64,000 bases of DNA from Lysobacter_L cavernae (GCF_042648505.1 NZ_JBHRXK010000008.1:85267-149266); one strand, 5' to 3'; positions 24,544 through 37,232 are shown, counted from the first letter of the stretch. A program made the numbers and translations. Notes: generated by a model from the letters alone, not told the origin.

Positions 24544-27123
24544 TCAGCCGGTGGCGACCAGCGGCGAGCGGTAGTACTGCTGCAGCTCGTCGGGCAGCAG
24601 ACCCGGCGCGAACAGGAAGCCTTGGCCGACGGTCACGCCGAGCTGCAGCAGGAACGCGCGTTGCTGCTCGGTCTCCACACCCTCGGCGACCAGGCCCAGG
24701 CCGAGGCTGCGGGCGATGCCGGTGACGGCCTGGCAGACGGCGACGTCGGACTGGTTGTCGGGCACGCCCTGCACGAACAACTGGCTCAGCTTGAGGCCGT
24801 GGATCGGCAGCCGGCGCAGGTAGTTGAGGGCGCTGTAGCCTTCGCCGAAATCGTCGATGGTCAGGATCACGCCCATGTCGCGCAGCGCGGCGAAGGTGCG
24901 CAGCGTGTCGGGCACGTCCTCGATCAGCACGCGCTCGGTGAATTCCAGTTCGAGCGCGCTGCCGGGCAGGCCGAACTCGCTCAGTGCCGCGTTGACGCTG
25001 CTGGCCAGGTCTTCGCCGAGGAACTGGCGGTAGGACACGTTGACTGCGACGCGCTGCACCTGCAGGCCACGCTCGCGCCAGCGGTGCAGCTGCCGGCAGG
25101 CCTCCTGCAGCACCCAGCCGCCGATGCCGACGATGTCGCCGGTGGTCTCGGCGTGGTCGATGAAACGGTCCGGACGCATCTCGCCGAGCGAGTGGTTGCG
25201 CCAGCGGATCAGCGCCTCGACCGCAACCACCGCGCCGGTCGCCATCTCGACCTGCGGCTGGTAGACCAGGTGGAACTCGTCGTTGTTGACCGCGCGGCGC
25301 AGGTGCGTCTCGAGCTGCAGGCGATGCAACTGCTGCTCGGCCAGTTCCGGCGTGAATGCCTGCCAGCCGTTGCGGCCGCGGCGTTTGCTGTCGTACATCG
25401 CCACGTCGGCGCTCTGGATCAGCTGCTGCGAGCGCACGCCGTCGAGCGGGGCCTGGGCGATGCCGATGCTGGCGGTGATGCTGAATTCCTCGCCGTCGAG
25501 GCGGAAGCTGTCGCCGAAGATCTCCAGGATCGCGTCGGCCAGCCGCTCCGGTCGCGACGGATCGCTGCCGGTGTCGCAGATCACCAGGAACTCGTCGCCG
25601 CCGAAGCGGGCGATCTGCGCCTCGCTGCCGACCGCGCGCTGGATGCGCCGTGCCGCCGAGGCCAGCAGGCGGTCGCCGGCGGCATGGCCGAGCACGTCAT
25701 TGACCACCTTGAAACGGTCGAGATCGATGTACAGCACCGCCAGTGCGGCGCGCAGCGGGTCGTCGAGCCGGCTTTCCAGTTCCGCCAGCACCGCGTCGCG
25801 GTTGAGCAGGCCGGTGAGCGGGTCGCTGCGGGCTTGCACGCGCAGCATCTCCTCGTCGTGCTTGCGCTCGGTGATGTCCTGCAGGGCGCCGGTGATGCGC
25901 GAGTTGAGCGGGTCGCTGGCCTCGGCCTCGCCGATCACGCGCAGCCACAGGCTGCGACCGTCGGCGCGCTGTCCCTGCAGTTCCAGATCGAATCTGCGGC
26001 TGAACGAGACCGCCTGTTCGATCGCGGTGCGCAGGCGTTCGCGGTCACCGGCACGCAGGCAGGCGAGCAGGCCGTCGATGGTCTCCGGCGGCGGGCGATG
26101 GCCGAGGACGTGTTGCGCCTCGTGAGTCAGGTAAAGCCGGTCGGGGCCGACCTCCCATTCCCAGCCGCCGATGTGCGCGAGCGCCTGGGCGCGGTCGAAC
26201 AGGCTGCTGTCGCGCTTGAGCGAAGTGATGTCGGAAAACAGCGACAGCACCTGGGTCGGCTTGTCGCCGCCGGGCGGAAACTGCGGCATCGCCGTCACCG
26301 ACAGCCAGGTCAGCTGCTGGCGGGTGCGGTGGTACAGGCCGAGCACGGTGTTGCCGCACATGCGCCCGCTGCGCAGCGCGCGGTGCGACGGGTACTGCTC
26401 GGGCGGCAGCAGGCGGCCGTGCTCATCGACCACCATCCACTGTTCCGGGTTCAACGCCTCGGCGATCGATTGCCCCGGGCTGATGGCCAATATCTCCATC
26501 GCAGCGACATTGGCGTAGACCGTGCGCAGCTCGGCGTCCTGCACGATGACGCCGCGGTCGATGGCTTCCATCAGTTCGCGGTAGCGCAGCTCGGCGGCGT
26601 GGCGGCTGCTGAGGTCGCGGGCGACCGCGACCATGGCCTTGCGGCCCTCGTAATTGATCGGGGCGGTGTGCACTTCGACCGGGAAGCGCGTGCCGTCGCC
26701 GCGCATGTTGGTGACTTCGACCAGGTAGCTCTGGCCGCGGCCGAGGGTCTCGTGTACCGGGATCATGTGGTCCCGGGGCAGGTCCGGGTTCAGGATTTCG
26801 ATCGACTGCCCGACGATCTCCTCGCGCGGACGCCGGTACGCGGTCGTACCGGCCTGGTTGAGGTCGAGCACCGTGCTGTCGTCCCAGGCGATGATGCTGA
26901 CCGGATCGGGCAGGGCGTCGAACAGGGCGCGATAGCGCAGGCGATCGGACTCGGCGGCGTCGTGGCTGTGCCGCAGCAGGTCGTGTGCGCAGCGCAGCAG
27001 GTCACGTGTGGCTGCAGGCAGGGCGGTGTCGAGCGCGGCCTGTTCGAGCGCCGCCAGCGTCGCCGCCGCATCCACCGCAGCGGGTGGCGTGGACGGGGCG
27101 GAGGCCGGCGGCTTGCGCTTCAT
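24544..27123 (-). CDS. PAS-GGDEF-EAL protein (cyclic di-GMP turnover)
   Basis: The 859-residue protein lacks membrane segments, so it is probably cytoplasmic. It has PAS-type sensor regions at about 65-175, 185-305 and 310-420, a GGDEF domain at about 430-590 with intact GGDEF at 508-512, and an EAL domain at about 605-850 with EAL at 636-638. The EAL metal and catalytic residues appear present (NVSYRQF, ELEFTER, DDFGEGYS, the Lys of LKLSQ, AEGVET, VGQGF), so phosphodiesterase activity is likely. No RxxD inhibitory site precedes GGDEF. The ATG at 27123 follows AGAGGA. It may be coupled to the next gene, whose stop is 25 bases upstream. Confidence 0.92.
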   Translation of the reverse strand: MKRKPPASAPSTPPAAVDAAATLAALEQAALDTALPAATRDLLRCAHDLLRHSHDAAESDRLRYRALFDALPDPVSIIAWDDSTVLDLNQAGTTAYRRPREEIVGQSIEILNPDLPRDHMIPVHETLGRGQSYLVEVTNMRGDGTRFPVEVHTAPINYEGRKAMVAVARDLSSRHAAELRYRELMEAIDRGVIVQDAELRTVYANVAAMEILAISPGQSIAEALNPEQWMVVDEHGRLLPPEQYPSHRALRSGRMCGNTVLGLYHRTRQQLTWLSVTAMPQFPPGGDKPTQVLSLFSDITSLKRDSSLFDRAQALAHIGGWEWEVGPDRLYLTHEAQHVLGHRPPPETIDGLLACLRAGDRERLRTAIEQAVSFSRRFDLELQGQRADGRSLWLRVIGEAEASDPLNSRITGALQDITERKHDEEMLRVQARSDPLTGLLNRDAVLAELESRLDDPLRAALAVLYIDLDRFKVVNDVLGHAAGDRLLASAARRIQRAVGSEAQIARFGGDEFLVICDTGSDPSRPERLADAILEIFGDSFRLDGEEFSITASIGIAQAPLDGVRSQQLIQSADVAMYDSKRRGRNGWQAFTPELAEQQLHRLQLETHLRRAVNNDEFHLVYQPQVEMATGAVVAVEALIRWRNHSLGEMRPDRFIDHAETTGDIVGIGGWVLQEACRQLHRWRERGLQVQRVAVNVSYRQFLGEDLASSVNAALSEFGLPGSALELEFTERVLIEDVPDTLRTFAALRDMGVILTIDDFGEGYSALNYLRRLPIHGLKLSQLFVQGVPDNQSDVAVCQAVTGIARSLGLGLVAEGVETEQQRAFLLQLGVTVGQGFLFAPGLLPDELQQYYRSPLVATG

Positions 27124-27148
27124 GGGAGCGTCCTCTTGGGGTGGCAGC

Positions 27149-28042
27149 TCATGACGCCGCCAGCGCCTTGCCGACCCGGCTGCCGGTCTCGCGACCGAGC
27201 AGGGCGGCGAGCCAGCGGCCGGTCTCGGCCAGGCGTGACAGGTCGACGCCGGTGTCGATGCCGAGCCCGTGCAGCATGTACACCACGTCCTCGGTGGCGA
27301 CGTTGCCACTGGCGCCCTTCGCGTACGGGCAGCCGCCGGTGCCGGACACTGCCGCATCGACCACCGCCACGCCTTCTTCCAGGCAGGCGAGGATGTTGGC
27401 CAGCGCCTGGCCGTAGGTGTCGTGGAAGTGCACGGCCAGCGCGCCGATCGGTACTTCGTCGGCGACCGCGACCAGCATCGCCCGCGCCTTGCCGGGGGTG
27501 CCTATTCCTATCGTGTCGCCCAGCGAGACCTCGTAGCAGCCCATGTCGTGCAGCGCCTTGGCCACGCGCACCACGTCGGCCAGCGGCACCTCGCCCTGGT
27601 AGGGGCAGCCGAGCACGGTCGAGACATAGCCACGCACCGCCACGCCGTCGGCGCGGGCGCGCTCGAGCACCGGCGCGAAGCGCTGCAGCGATTCGTCGAC
27701 CGAGGCGTTGATGTTCTTGCGGTTGAAGGCTTCCGAGGCGGCGGTGAACACTGCGATCTCCTCGACCCCGACCGCGCGCGCGCGCACGTAGCCCTGCTCG
27801 TTCGGCACCAGCACCGGGTAACGCACGCCCGGCTGCTTGTGGATACCGGTGAACACCTCGGCGGCGTCGGCCAGCTGCGGCACCCACTTCGGGCTGACGA
27901 AGCTGGTCGCCTCGATGCTGCGCAGGCCGGTTGCCGACAGTCGGTCGATCAGCGCGATCTTGTCGGCGGTGGCGATCGTCGCCTTTTCGTTCTGCAGCCC
28001 GTCGCGCGGGCCGACTTCGACGATGCGCACGGACGGCTTCAT
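27149..28042 (-). CDS. liuE: Hydroxymethylglutaryl-CoA lyase
   Basis: LiuE/HMGCL splits HMG-CoA into acetyl-CoA and acetoacetate, the last step of leucine degradation. The 297-residue TIM-barrel protein has VEVGPRDGLQNEK, SFVSPKWVPQLADA, VHFHDTYGQALAN with metal-binding histidines, and the signature SGTGGCPYAKGASGN with the active-site Cys. Its start overlaps the stop of the lipoprotein gene by four bases, linking it in an operon with liuD. Confidence 0.95.
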   Translation of the reverse strand: MKPSVRIVEVGPRDGLQNEKATIATADKIALIDRLSATGLRSIEATSFVSPKWVPQLADAAEVFTGIHKQPGVRYPVLVPNEQGYVRARAVGVEEIAVFTAASEAFNRKNINASVDESLQRFAPVLERARADGVAVRGYVSTVLGCPYQGEVPLADVVRVAKALHDMGCYEVSLGDTIGIGTPGKARAMLVAVADEVPIGALAVHFHDTYGQALANILACLEEGVAVVDAAVSGTGGCPYAKGASGNVATEDVVYMLHGLGIDTGVDLSRLAETGRWLAALLGRETGSRVGKALAAS

Positions 28043-28625
28043 GGCGTGGCCCCGCTGCGTCGCAGGCGCATCGCCTTGTCGGTATCGGCCGTGTCGAACA
28101 GCGCCGGTTGCGCGCGCAGCAGGGCGGTCATTGCCGGCGCGTCACCTTCGATCACCAACAGGGTCTTGCTGGCCTCGCGCCCGCGGATGCGGCGGCTGGC
28201 GATCGCCTTCGCCACGAAGTCCGCATCGACCTGCAGCGCCTGCAGCCGGTCGCCGTCGATCCGGTAGCGCAGCACGAACACGCTGCCCGCCGGTGCGGTG
28301 GCGGCGAAGTCGCTGGTGGCCAGGCCGAGGATCTGTTCGACGTCGTGCGCGGTAAGCACCAGGTAGTCGTGGCCGTCCAGCGTGAAGCTGCGCACGGTGG
28401 TGTCGTAGGCGGGCAGGCGGCCGTTGTCGCGTGGCGGGAAGTGGGCGCGGCACTGTTGGTCCAGCTTGACTTCGACGCCGTTGTTCTCGCCCTCGGGCAG
28501 CCAGTGACCGGCCAGCTTCGTGTCGCAGCCGAGCTGCGCGCTCGGCGGCTGCTCGAACGCGACGCAGCCGGCCAGCGCCACTACGAGTGCGGCCGCGATC
28601 GAGATTGTGGCGGCGGGGCGCAGGC

Positions 28626-28629
<4 letters not shown>
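28039..28629 (-). CDS. Hypothetical lipoprotein in the liu operon
   Basis: A 196-residue protein with a lipoprotein signal (lipobox LAGC, Cys at about 22). The mature part has two conserved-looking beta-rich stretches (HWLPEGENNGVEVKLD and TLDGHDYLVLTAHDVEQIL) and no further cysteine pattern beyond LGCDTKLAG and QQCRAHF. No family recognised. It overlaps liuD at its start and liuE at its end by four bases each, so it is translated with leucine-degradation enzymes, but no functional link is evident. Confidence 0.75.
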
Positions 28630-30646
<2,017 letters not shown>

Positions 30647-30647
<1 letters not shown>

Positions 30648-31060
30648 CAGTGCGTCTCGTCTCCCTCCCCTTCAAGGGGAGGGCTGGGGAGGGGATGGTG
30701 TTGCTTGCGACCTACGAGCGCTCGATAGATGGCATCTGCAACAGTCTGCGTATTTGCCAGCACTTCATTGTTCCAGAAGCGCAGTACCAGAAAGCCCCCT
30801 TCTCGAAGGAAGTCATCCCGAATCTCGTCCGCCGACGAGTCCGCATGCTGCCCACCGTCGACCTCGACGACGAGCCGCTGCTCCAGGTAGACGAAATCGA
30901 GGATGTAGTGGTAATAGGGGTGCTGCCGGCGGAACTTGTGACCATCCAGTTGTCGGCCACGCAGAATCGACCATAGTCGACGCTCGGCGTCGGTCATCCT
31001 GTTGCGCAGGTTTCGTTGCAGCTTTGCATCGAGAATGGCTTCGTTGGTTTGTCCGCGCAT
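30647..31060 (-). CDS. DUF559 (Vsr-like) endonuclease-fold protein
   Basis: The ATG at 31060 with an AGGA site gives 137 residues. The DUF559 core is plain: LRNRMTDAERRLWSILRGRQ, FRRQHPYYHYILDFVY, LVVEVDGGQHAD and VLRFWNNEVLANT. This PD-(D/E)XK/Vsr-type fold has D, E and Q catalytic positions, so DNA nicking is possible but unproven. The last 17 residues (PLPSPPLEGEGDE) are encoded by a palindromic repeat, and an inverted copy of the same repeat lies 20 bases before the start codon. The gene sits between liuC and liuD and its stop overlaps the liuD ATG. Confidence 0.8.
30663..30702 (+). repeat. Left terminal copy of a palindromic repeat flanking the DUF559 gene
   Basis: It begins with the palindrome CCCTCCCCTTCAAGGGGAGG and ends GGGGATGGTGTT. 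The copy at 31080-31118 is the same sequence in inverted orientation with only one short indel and about one substitution. Confidence 0.85.
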
Positions 31061-31079
31061 TCGGATTCCTGTGGCGTTG

Positions 31080-31118
31080 AACACCATCCCCACCCAACCC
31101 TCCCCTTGAAGGGGAGGG
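31080..31118 (-). repeat. Right terminal copy (inverted) of the DUF559-flanking repeat
   Basis: This is the reverse complement of the left copy, ending just 20 bases before the DUF559 start codon. The pair gives the nuclease gene terminal inverted repeats like a small mobile unit. It is also directly downstream of liuC, where it could act as a terminator. Confidence 0.85.
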
Positions 31119-31142
31119 CTAAAAGCGCTGCCATCCATAGCG

Positions 31143-31925
31143 TTACTGGCTCCAGCGCGGCTTGCGTTTGTCGAGGAAGGCGCTCAGGCCCTCCTGGCCT
31201 TCGTTGGAGACGCGCAGCTGCGCGATCAGTGCGGCGTTGTCGGCGTCGAGCCGGTTGCGGTCGGTCTGCGCCGCGACGCGCCGGACCAGTGCCTTGGCCT
31301 GGGCGGCGGCATGCGGCCCCGCCTTGAGCAGCAGATCGATCTGCTGCTCAACCGCTGTGTCCAGCTCGGCCTCCGGCACCACCCGGTGCAGCAGGCCCAT
31401 GTGCAGCGCGGTATCGGCCGCGAAAATTTCGGCACTGGCAAACCAGCGGCGTGCCTGACGCGGGCCGATCGCCTCGATCACGTACGGTGAGATCACCGCT
31501 GGCAGCAGACCGAGCTTGCTCTCGGTCAGACCGAACTTCGCCTGCGGCACGGCGATGGCGATGTCGCAGCAGGCGATCAGGCCGACCCCGCCGCCGAACG
31601 CGGCGCCGTGCACGCGCGCGATGGTCGGCTTGGGCAGCTCGTCGAGCGTGCGCATCAGGCGGGCGAGGGCGAGGGCGTCGTCGCGGTTCTCCGTCTCGCT
31701 GGCGGCAGCCATGCCGCGCATCCAGTGCAGGTCGGCGCCGGCCGAGAACGAGGCGCCTTCGCCCTCCAGCAGCACCACGCGTACGTTATCGTCCGCGGCG
31801 ACGCTTTCCAGTGCGCCGGTCAGGGCCGCGATCAGCATCGCGTCGAAGGCGTTGTGCAGCTCCGGACGGTTCAGGCGTAGACGGGCGACGGGTCCTTCGC
31901 GCAGGCTCAGCAGCGGGTGGGTCAT
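31143..31925 (-). CDS. liuC: Methylglutaconyl-CoA hydratase / enoyl-CoA hydratase family
   Basis: A 260-residue crotonase-fold enzyme: ARLRLNRPELHNAFDAMLI, the oxyanion-hole segment GEGASFSAGADLHWMRGM, and VHGAAFGGGVGLIACCDIAI with FGLTESKLGLLPAVISPYV. The SAGADLHWM and ESKLGL features match LiuC-type methylglutaconyl-CoA hydratases, which make HMG-CoA, and the neighbours fit. It reads toward liuD, with the DUF559 gene between them. Confidence 0.9.
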   Translation of the reverse strand: MTHPLLSLREGPVARLRLNRPELHNAFDAMLIAALTGALESVAADDNVRVVLLEGEGASFSAGADLHWMRGMAAASETENRDDALALARLMRTLDELPKPTIARVHGAAFGGGVGLIACCDIAIAVPQAKFGLTESKLGLLPAVISPYVIEAIGPRQARRWFASAEIFAADTALHMGLLHRVVPEAELDTAVEQQIDLLLKAGPHAAAQAKALVRRVAAQTDRNRLDADNAALIAQLRVSNEGQEGLSAFLDKRKPRWSQ

Positions 31926-32004
31926 CGGCGCAGGCGGGTTGTTGGAGTCTGCCGAATGATAGCCGTTGCTCCTGTACGTCCGAGGCGACAGCGCAGGGCG
32001 GTGC

Positions 32005-32027
32005 TACAATTGAGAACAATTCCTATT
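32005..32027. promoter_or_regulatory. Possible Fur box upstream of feoA
   Basis: The AT-rich stretch ACAATTGAGAACAATTCCTA, about 50 bases before the feoA start, matches roughly 9 of 14 positions of a TGATAAT/ATTATCA Fur-type dyad. Location ahead of a ferrous-iron uptake operon supports the reading; the match is imperfect. Confidence 0.4.
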
Positions 32028-32075
32028 TGGAGTGGTGCCGCCCGGCGTAATGCCAGGCGCGCCCGAGGTGAACCC

Positions 32076-32342
32076 TTGAAGCTGTCCGAACTGCCCCGCC
32101 GCACTGCCGCCACCGTGGAAACCGTCGAAGACCTGGCACCGAACGATGCGATCGCGCGCCGACTGCGCGAGCTCGGCTTCGTCCACGGCGAGCGCGTCGA
32201 GGTGATGGCGGCCGGCCCGATCGCGGCCGAGCCGCTGCTGGTGCAGGTCGGCTTCACCCGCTTCGCCTTGCGCCGCAGCGAGGCCGCACGCGTGCGGGTT
32301 CGGCCCGATGGCCTGCACGGCGCCGCCGAGGGTGTGGCATGA
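32076..32342 (+). CDS. feoA: Ferrous iron transport protein A
   Basis: A TTG start at 32076 with a GAGGTG ribosome site five bases upstream gives an 88-residue SH3-like FeoA protein: LKLSELPRRTAATVETV, RRLRELGFVHGERVEVM and VQVGFTRFALRRSEAARV. Longer upstream frames lack similarity. FeoA binds FeoB and is needed for ferrous uptake. Its stop overlaps the feoB ATG by four bases. Confidence 0.93.
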   Translation: MKLSELPRRTAATVETVEDLAPNDAIARRLRELGFVHGERVEVMAAGPIAAEPLLVQVGFTRFALRRSEAARVRVRPDGLHGAAEGVA

Positions 32343-34213
32343 GCGCCGCCACGACGACGCGCATCGCTCTGGTCGGTAGCCCGAACTGCGGCAAGACCGC
32401 GCTGTTCAACCTGCTCACCGGCAGCCGGCAAAAAGTCGCCAACTACGCCGGCGTCACCGTCGAGCGCAAGGAGGGCCGTTTCCACGCGCCGTCCGGACGC
32501 AGCTACGCGGTGCTCGACCTGCCCGGCGCCTACAGCCTGCACGCGGCCAGCCTCGACGAGGCGGTCACGCGCGACCTGTGCCGCGGCTTCTACCCGGGCG
32601 AGCCGGCGCCGGATGTGCTGGTGTGCGTGGTCGACGCGACCAACCTGCGTCTGCACCTGCGCTTCGCCCTGGAGGTGCGCGAGCTCGGTCGGCCGATGGT
32701 GCTCGCGGTCAACATGATGGATGCGGCCAAGCGCCGCGGCATCGACGTCGACCTGGCCGTGCTCGAGCGTGAGCTCGGCGTGCCGGTGGTGCCGACCGTC
32801 GCCGTGCGCCGCGGTGGCGCAAGCGAACTGGTGGCGATGCTTGATCGCGTCGCCGGAAATCTGCACGAGCCGCGTGAGCACCTGCCGGCCGAGCTGGCCA
32901 GCAACGCCGACGCGCTGCACGCCGAAACCCGTCGCCTGCTGTCGCTGGCGGTGTCGATGCCGCGCCGCACTGCCGAGATCGACGACGCCCTCGACCGCTG
33001 GCTGCTGCACCCGGTGCTCGGCCTGCTGTCGCTGGCGGTGGTGATGTTCCTGATCTTCCAGGCGGTGTACGCCTGGGCGACGCCGCTGATGGACCTGATC
33101 GAAGCCGGCACCGGTGCCTTGGGCGGAGCGGTCGGCGCGGCATTGCCGGAAGGGCCGCTCAACAGCCTGCTGGTCGACGGCGTGATCGCCGGCCTCGGTG
33201 GCGTGATCGTGTTCCTGCCGCAGATCTTGATCCTGTTCGCCTTCATCCTCGCACTCGAGGAATCCGGCTACCTGCCGCGCGCGGCCTTCCTGCTCGACCG
33301 GATGATGGCGTCGGCCGGCCTGTCGGGGCGTTCGTTCATCCCGCTGCTGTCGAGTTTCGCCTGCGCGGTACCGGGCATCATGGCCACGCGTTCGATCCAG
33401 GACCCGCGCGATCGCCTCGCCACGATCCTGGTGTCGCCGCTGATGACGTGTTCGGCGCGCCTGCCGGTGTACGCGCTGCTGATCGGCGCCTTCATTCCGG
33501 CCCGGCAGGTTGCCGGTGGGTTGCTCAATCAGCAGGGGCTGGTGCTGTTCGGGCTGTACGCGGCCGGCATCCTCAGTGCACTGGCGGTGTCGTGGGTGAT
33601 GAAGAAGTGGCGGCGCGACAAGAGCGAGCACCCGCTGCTGCTCGAACTGCCGTCCTACCGCGTGCCACACCCGCGTGACCTGCTGATCGGTTTGTGGGAG
33701 CGCGCCTGGATCTTCCTGCGCCGGGTCGGCGGCATCATCCTGGCGCTGACCATCCTGCTGTGGTTCCTGTTGTCGTTCCCGGGTGCGCCCGTCGGCGCGA
33801 CCGGCCCGGCCATCGACTACAGCTTCGCCGGCCGCATCGGCCACGCCATGACCGCGGTGTTCGCGCCGCTCGGCTTCAACTGGCAGATCTGCATCGCGCT
33901 GATCCCCGGCATGGCCGCGCGAGAAGTGGTGGTGGTGTCGCTGGCCACGGTCTATGCGCTGTCGGCTGCCAATGACGATGCCGCCACCCAGGCGCTGACC
34001 CCGCTGATCAGCGATGGCTGGTCGCTGGCCACGGCGCTGTCGCTGCTGGTGTGGTTCATCTATGCGCCACAGTGCATCTCGACGCTGGCGACGATCAAGC
34101 GCGAGACCAATTCCTGGAAACAGGTCGCGATCAGCACCGGTTACCTGTTCGGCCTGGCCTACCTGGCCTCGTTCGTGACCTATCAGGTCGCGGTGGCGTT
34201 GGGCGCGGGGTGA
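32339..34213 (+). CDS. feoB: Ferrous iron transporter B
   Basis: FeoB imports Fe(II) across the inner membrane. The 624-residue protein has an N-terminal G domain (about 1-170: VGSPNCGKTALFN P-loop, YAGVTVERKEG switch I, LDLPGAYSL, NMMD), a helical GDI-like part, and from about 225 a membrane region with two Gate motifs (SGRSFIPLLSSFACAVPGIM and GLSWQ-type equivalents around EVVVVSLATVYAL). At about 620 residues it is the shorter form common in xanthomonads. It is flanked by feoA and a small Cys-rich gene three bases downstream. Confidence 0.95.
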   Translation: MSAATTTRIALVGSPNCGKTALFNLLTGSRQKVANYAGVTVERKEGRFHAPSGRSYAVLDLPGAYSLHAASLDEAVTRDLCRGFYPGEPAPDVLVCVVDATNLRLHLRFALEVRELGRPMVLAVNMMDAAKRRGIDVDLAVLERELGVPVVPTVAVRRGGASELVAMLDRVAGNLHEPREHLPAELASNADALHAETRRLLSLAVSMPRRTAEIDDALDRWLLHPVLGLLSLAVVMFLIFQAVYAWATPLMDLIEAGTGALGGAVGAALPEGPLNSLLVDGVIAGLGGVIVFLPQILILFAFILALEESGYLPRAAFLLDRMMASAGLSGRSFIPLLSSFACAVPGIMATRSIQDPRDRLATILVSPLMTCSARLPVYALLIGAFIPARQVAGGLLNQQGLVLFGLYAAGILSALAVSWVMKKWRRDKSEHPLLLELPSYRVPHPRDLLIGLWERAWIFLRRVGGIILALTILLWFLLSFPGAPVGATGPAIDYSFAGRIGHAMTAVFAPLGFNWQICIALIPGMAAREVVVVSLATVYALSAANDDAATQALTPLISDGWSLATALSLLVWFIYAPQCISTLATIKRETNSWKQVAISTGYLFGLAYLASFVTYQVAVALGAG

Positions 34214-34215
34214 GC

Positions 34216-34470
34216 ATGGACGCCGGCCTGCTCGCGCAGTACGCGGTGATCGCGCTGGCAGTGCTGGTCAGCGCCGGCTTCGTCGCCAAGCGCCAGTTCC
34301 CGGGATTGGTGCGCCGGCTGCGCATCGCCATCGCCCTGCCGATGGTGCGAGAGGGCCGGCCGCCGTGGCTGCGCCGGCTCGGCCTGCGCATCGCGCCGCC
34401 GTCGCGCGTCATCGACGCGGCCTGCGGCGGCTGCAACAGCTGCGGGCCGTCGTCACCCCGACAGCATTGA
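34216..34470 (+). CDS. Small membrane protein with Cys-rich tail, DUF6587-like (FeoC position)
   Basis: An 84-residue protein starts three bases after feoB. One hydrophobic helix (residues about 4-22) is followed by a basic stretch and a C-terminal CGGCNSCG motif that could bind iron or zinc. I believe this matches the DUF6587 family seen next to feoB in xanthomonads. It occupies the place of FeoC but is a different protein type. A role as an inner-membrane accessory of the Feo complex is inferred from position and the Cys cluster. Confidence 0.7.
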   Translation: MDAGLLAQYAVIALAVLVSAGFVAKRQFPGLVRRLRIAIALPMVREGRPPWLRRLGLRIAPPSRVIDAACGGCNSCGPSSPRQH

Positions 34471-34489
34471 GGTCATCGTGCCGCGGCCG

Positions 34490-34861
34490 TCAGTGACGGC
34501 CCCGGCCCCGGCCGGCGCGATAGCCCTTGATCTCGACGGCTTCGACCGCCAGCGTGAACGTGCGTTCCTCGTCGGCGTGGAGCGCGCCGACCCCAATGAC
34601 CTGGCGGTCGATCTCCTCGCCGCGGTCGTTGCGGATCGTCAGCACCATCGAGTACTCCAGCGCGCTGTCGCCGGAGGGCGGCTTGATCGTGCCCTCCACG
34701 CGCAGCGGCACCGAGCGCTGCCTGGCCGATTCCACCGCATCCGGATCGAAGCGCAGGTGATGCTTGCACCCCGGACAGACGCTCGCGCTTTCGAGAATCG
34801 TCGTCTTGCAGTGCGGACAGGTGCGCGTCGCGCCGGGCACGCCCGGGCGCAGGGTGCTCAT
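34490..34861 (-). CDS. Zinc-ribbon protein
   Basis: The 123-residue protein has a clear N-terminal zinc ribbon (CPHCKTTILESASVCPGCKH, residues about 15-34) followed by a beta-rich domain (RVEGTIKPPSGDSALEYSMV, VLTIRNDRGEEIDRQVIGVG, ERTFTLAVEAVEIKGY) and a basic Arg/Gly tail. It overlaps the bactofilin gene by four bases, so the two are coupled, suggesting a shared role in cell-envelope or cytoskeletal organisation. Function unknown. Confidence 0.75.
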   Translation of the reverse strand: MSTLRPGVPGATRTCPHCKTTILESASVCPGCKHHLRFDPDAVESARQRSVPLRVEGTIKPPSGDSALEYSMVLTIRNDRGEEIDRQVIGVGALHADEERTFTLAVEAVEIKGYRAGRGRGRH

Positions 34862-35442
34862 GAGGTGGCGCTCGCCTCCGCCTTGGCGTGATCATTCTTG
34901 GCGCTGTCGGCCTTGCCGTTGGGCTTGTGTACTTCTTTGTCTTCCCAGCCGAACTCGACTTGGCCGCGCATGCGCGAGCCGGCGGCGACGATCACGGTGC
35001 CGGCCTTGACGTCGCCGACGATGAGGCCGCCTTCGAGCAGCTCGACCCGGTTCGCCGATTCGATATTGCCCTCGAGCTCGCCGGCGATCACGACCTTGCG
35101 CGCCCGCACGCCGCCGTTGAGCTTGGCGCCGACCTCGACCGTGAGGTCGCCTTCGACGTGCACGTCGCCCTTGAAGCGGCCGGCGATGCGGATGTGGCCC
35201 GAGCCCTGGATCTTGCCTTCGATCGACAGGTCGGAGGCAATCAGCGATTCCTTGCCGTTGTCGCGCTCGACCGGCTTGGGTGCTGCCGCCACCGGCGTAG
35301 CTGCTGCAGGGGCCGGAGTCGCCGGCGTGCCGAACGAGATTTCGTTGTGGGTGTCGGGTTCTTTCTTCAGCGCGGTTTCCGGCTGCTGCGACGGAAAGGG
35401 TGTTTCACGCTTGGGCGTGGTGGGCTGGTTGAAAATCGCCAT
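34858..35442 (-). CDS. Bactofilin
   Basis: The ATG at 35442 with a GAGGA site gives 194 residues. A disordered Pro/Ala-rich N-terminus (about 1-70) precedes the right-handed beta-helix core of bactofilins (about 75-165: LIASDLSIEGKIQGSGHIRI, AGRFKGDVHVEGDLTVE, GAKLNGGVRARKVVIAG, GNIESANRVELLEGG, VGDVKAGTVIVAAG). A charged C-terminal tail follows. Bactofilins polymerise without nucleotide and act in cell shape, stalks or polar localisation. The downstream zinc-ribbon gene overlaps it. Confidence 0.92.
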   Translation of the reverse strand: MAIFNQPTTPKRETPFPSQQPETALKKEPDTHNEISFGTPATPAPAAATPVAAAPKPVERDNGKESLIASDLSIEGKIQGSGHIRIAGRFKGDVHVEGDLTVEVGAKLNGGVRARKVVIAGELEGNIESANRVELLEGGLIVGDVKAGTVIVAAGSRMRGQVEFGWEDKEVHKPNGKADSAKNDHAKAEASATS

Positions 35443-35606
35443 GGCGCGGATTCCTCGGTTGGGCAAGCAAAGAAGTGCGAAACCATTCGAGGCTACGCAG
35501 CACTTGCGGTCACGGGTGTGACACGCCTCACCATAACGAGTGCGTGGATCCGGGCGTTTATCCGCCGATCACGTGTCTGAATTGGGAAAGCCCGATCGAC
35601 GCAGCA

Positions 35607-37232
<1,626 letters not shown>

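Noticed and set aside
23641..27711. A 1356-codon open frame on the plus strand
   Set aside because: It lies opposite the SDR, PAS/GGDEF/EAL and HMG-CoA lyase genes. Its translation is low in hydrophobic order and rich in Arg, Ala, His and Gln. It is a shadow of the strong codon bias.
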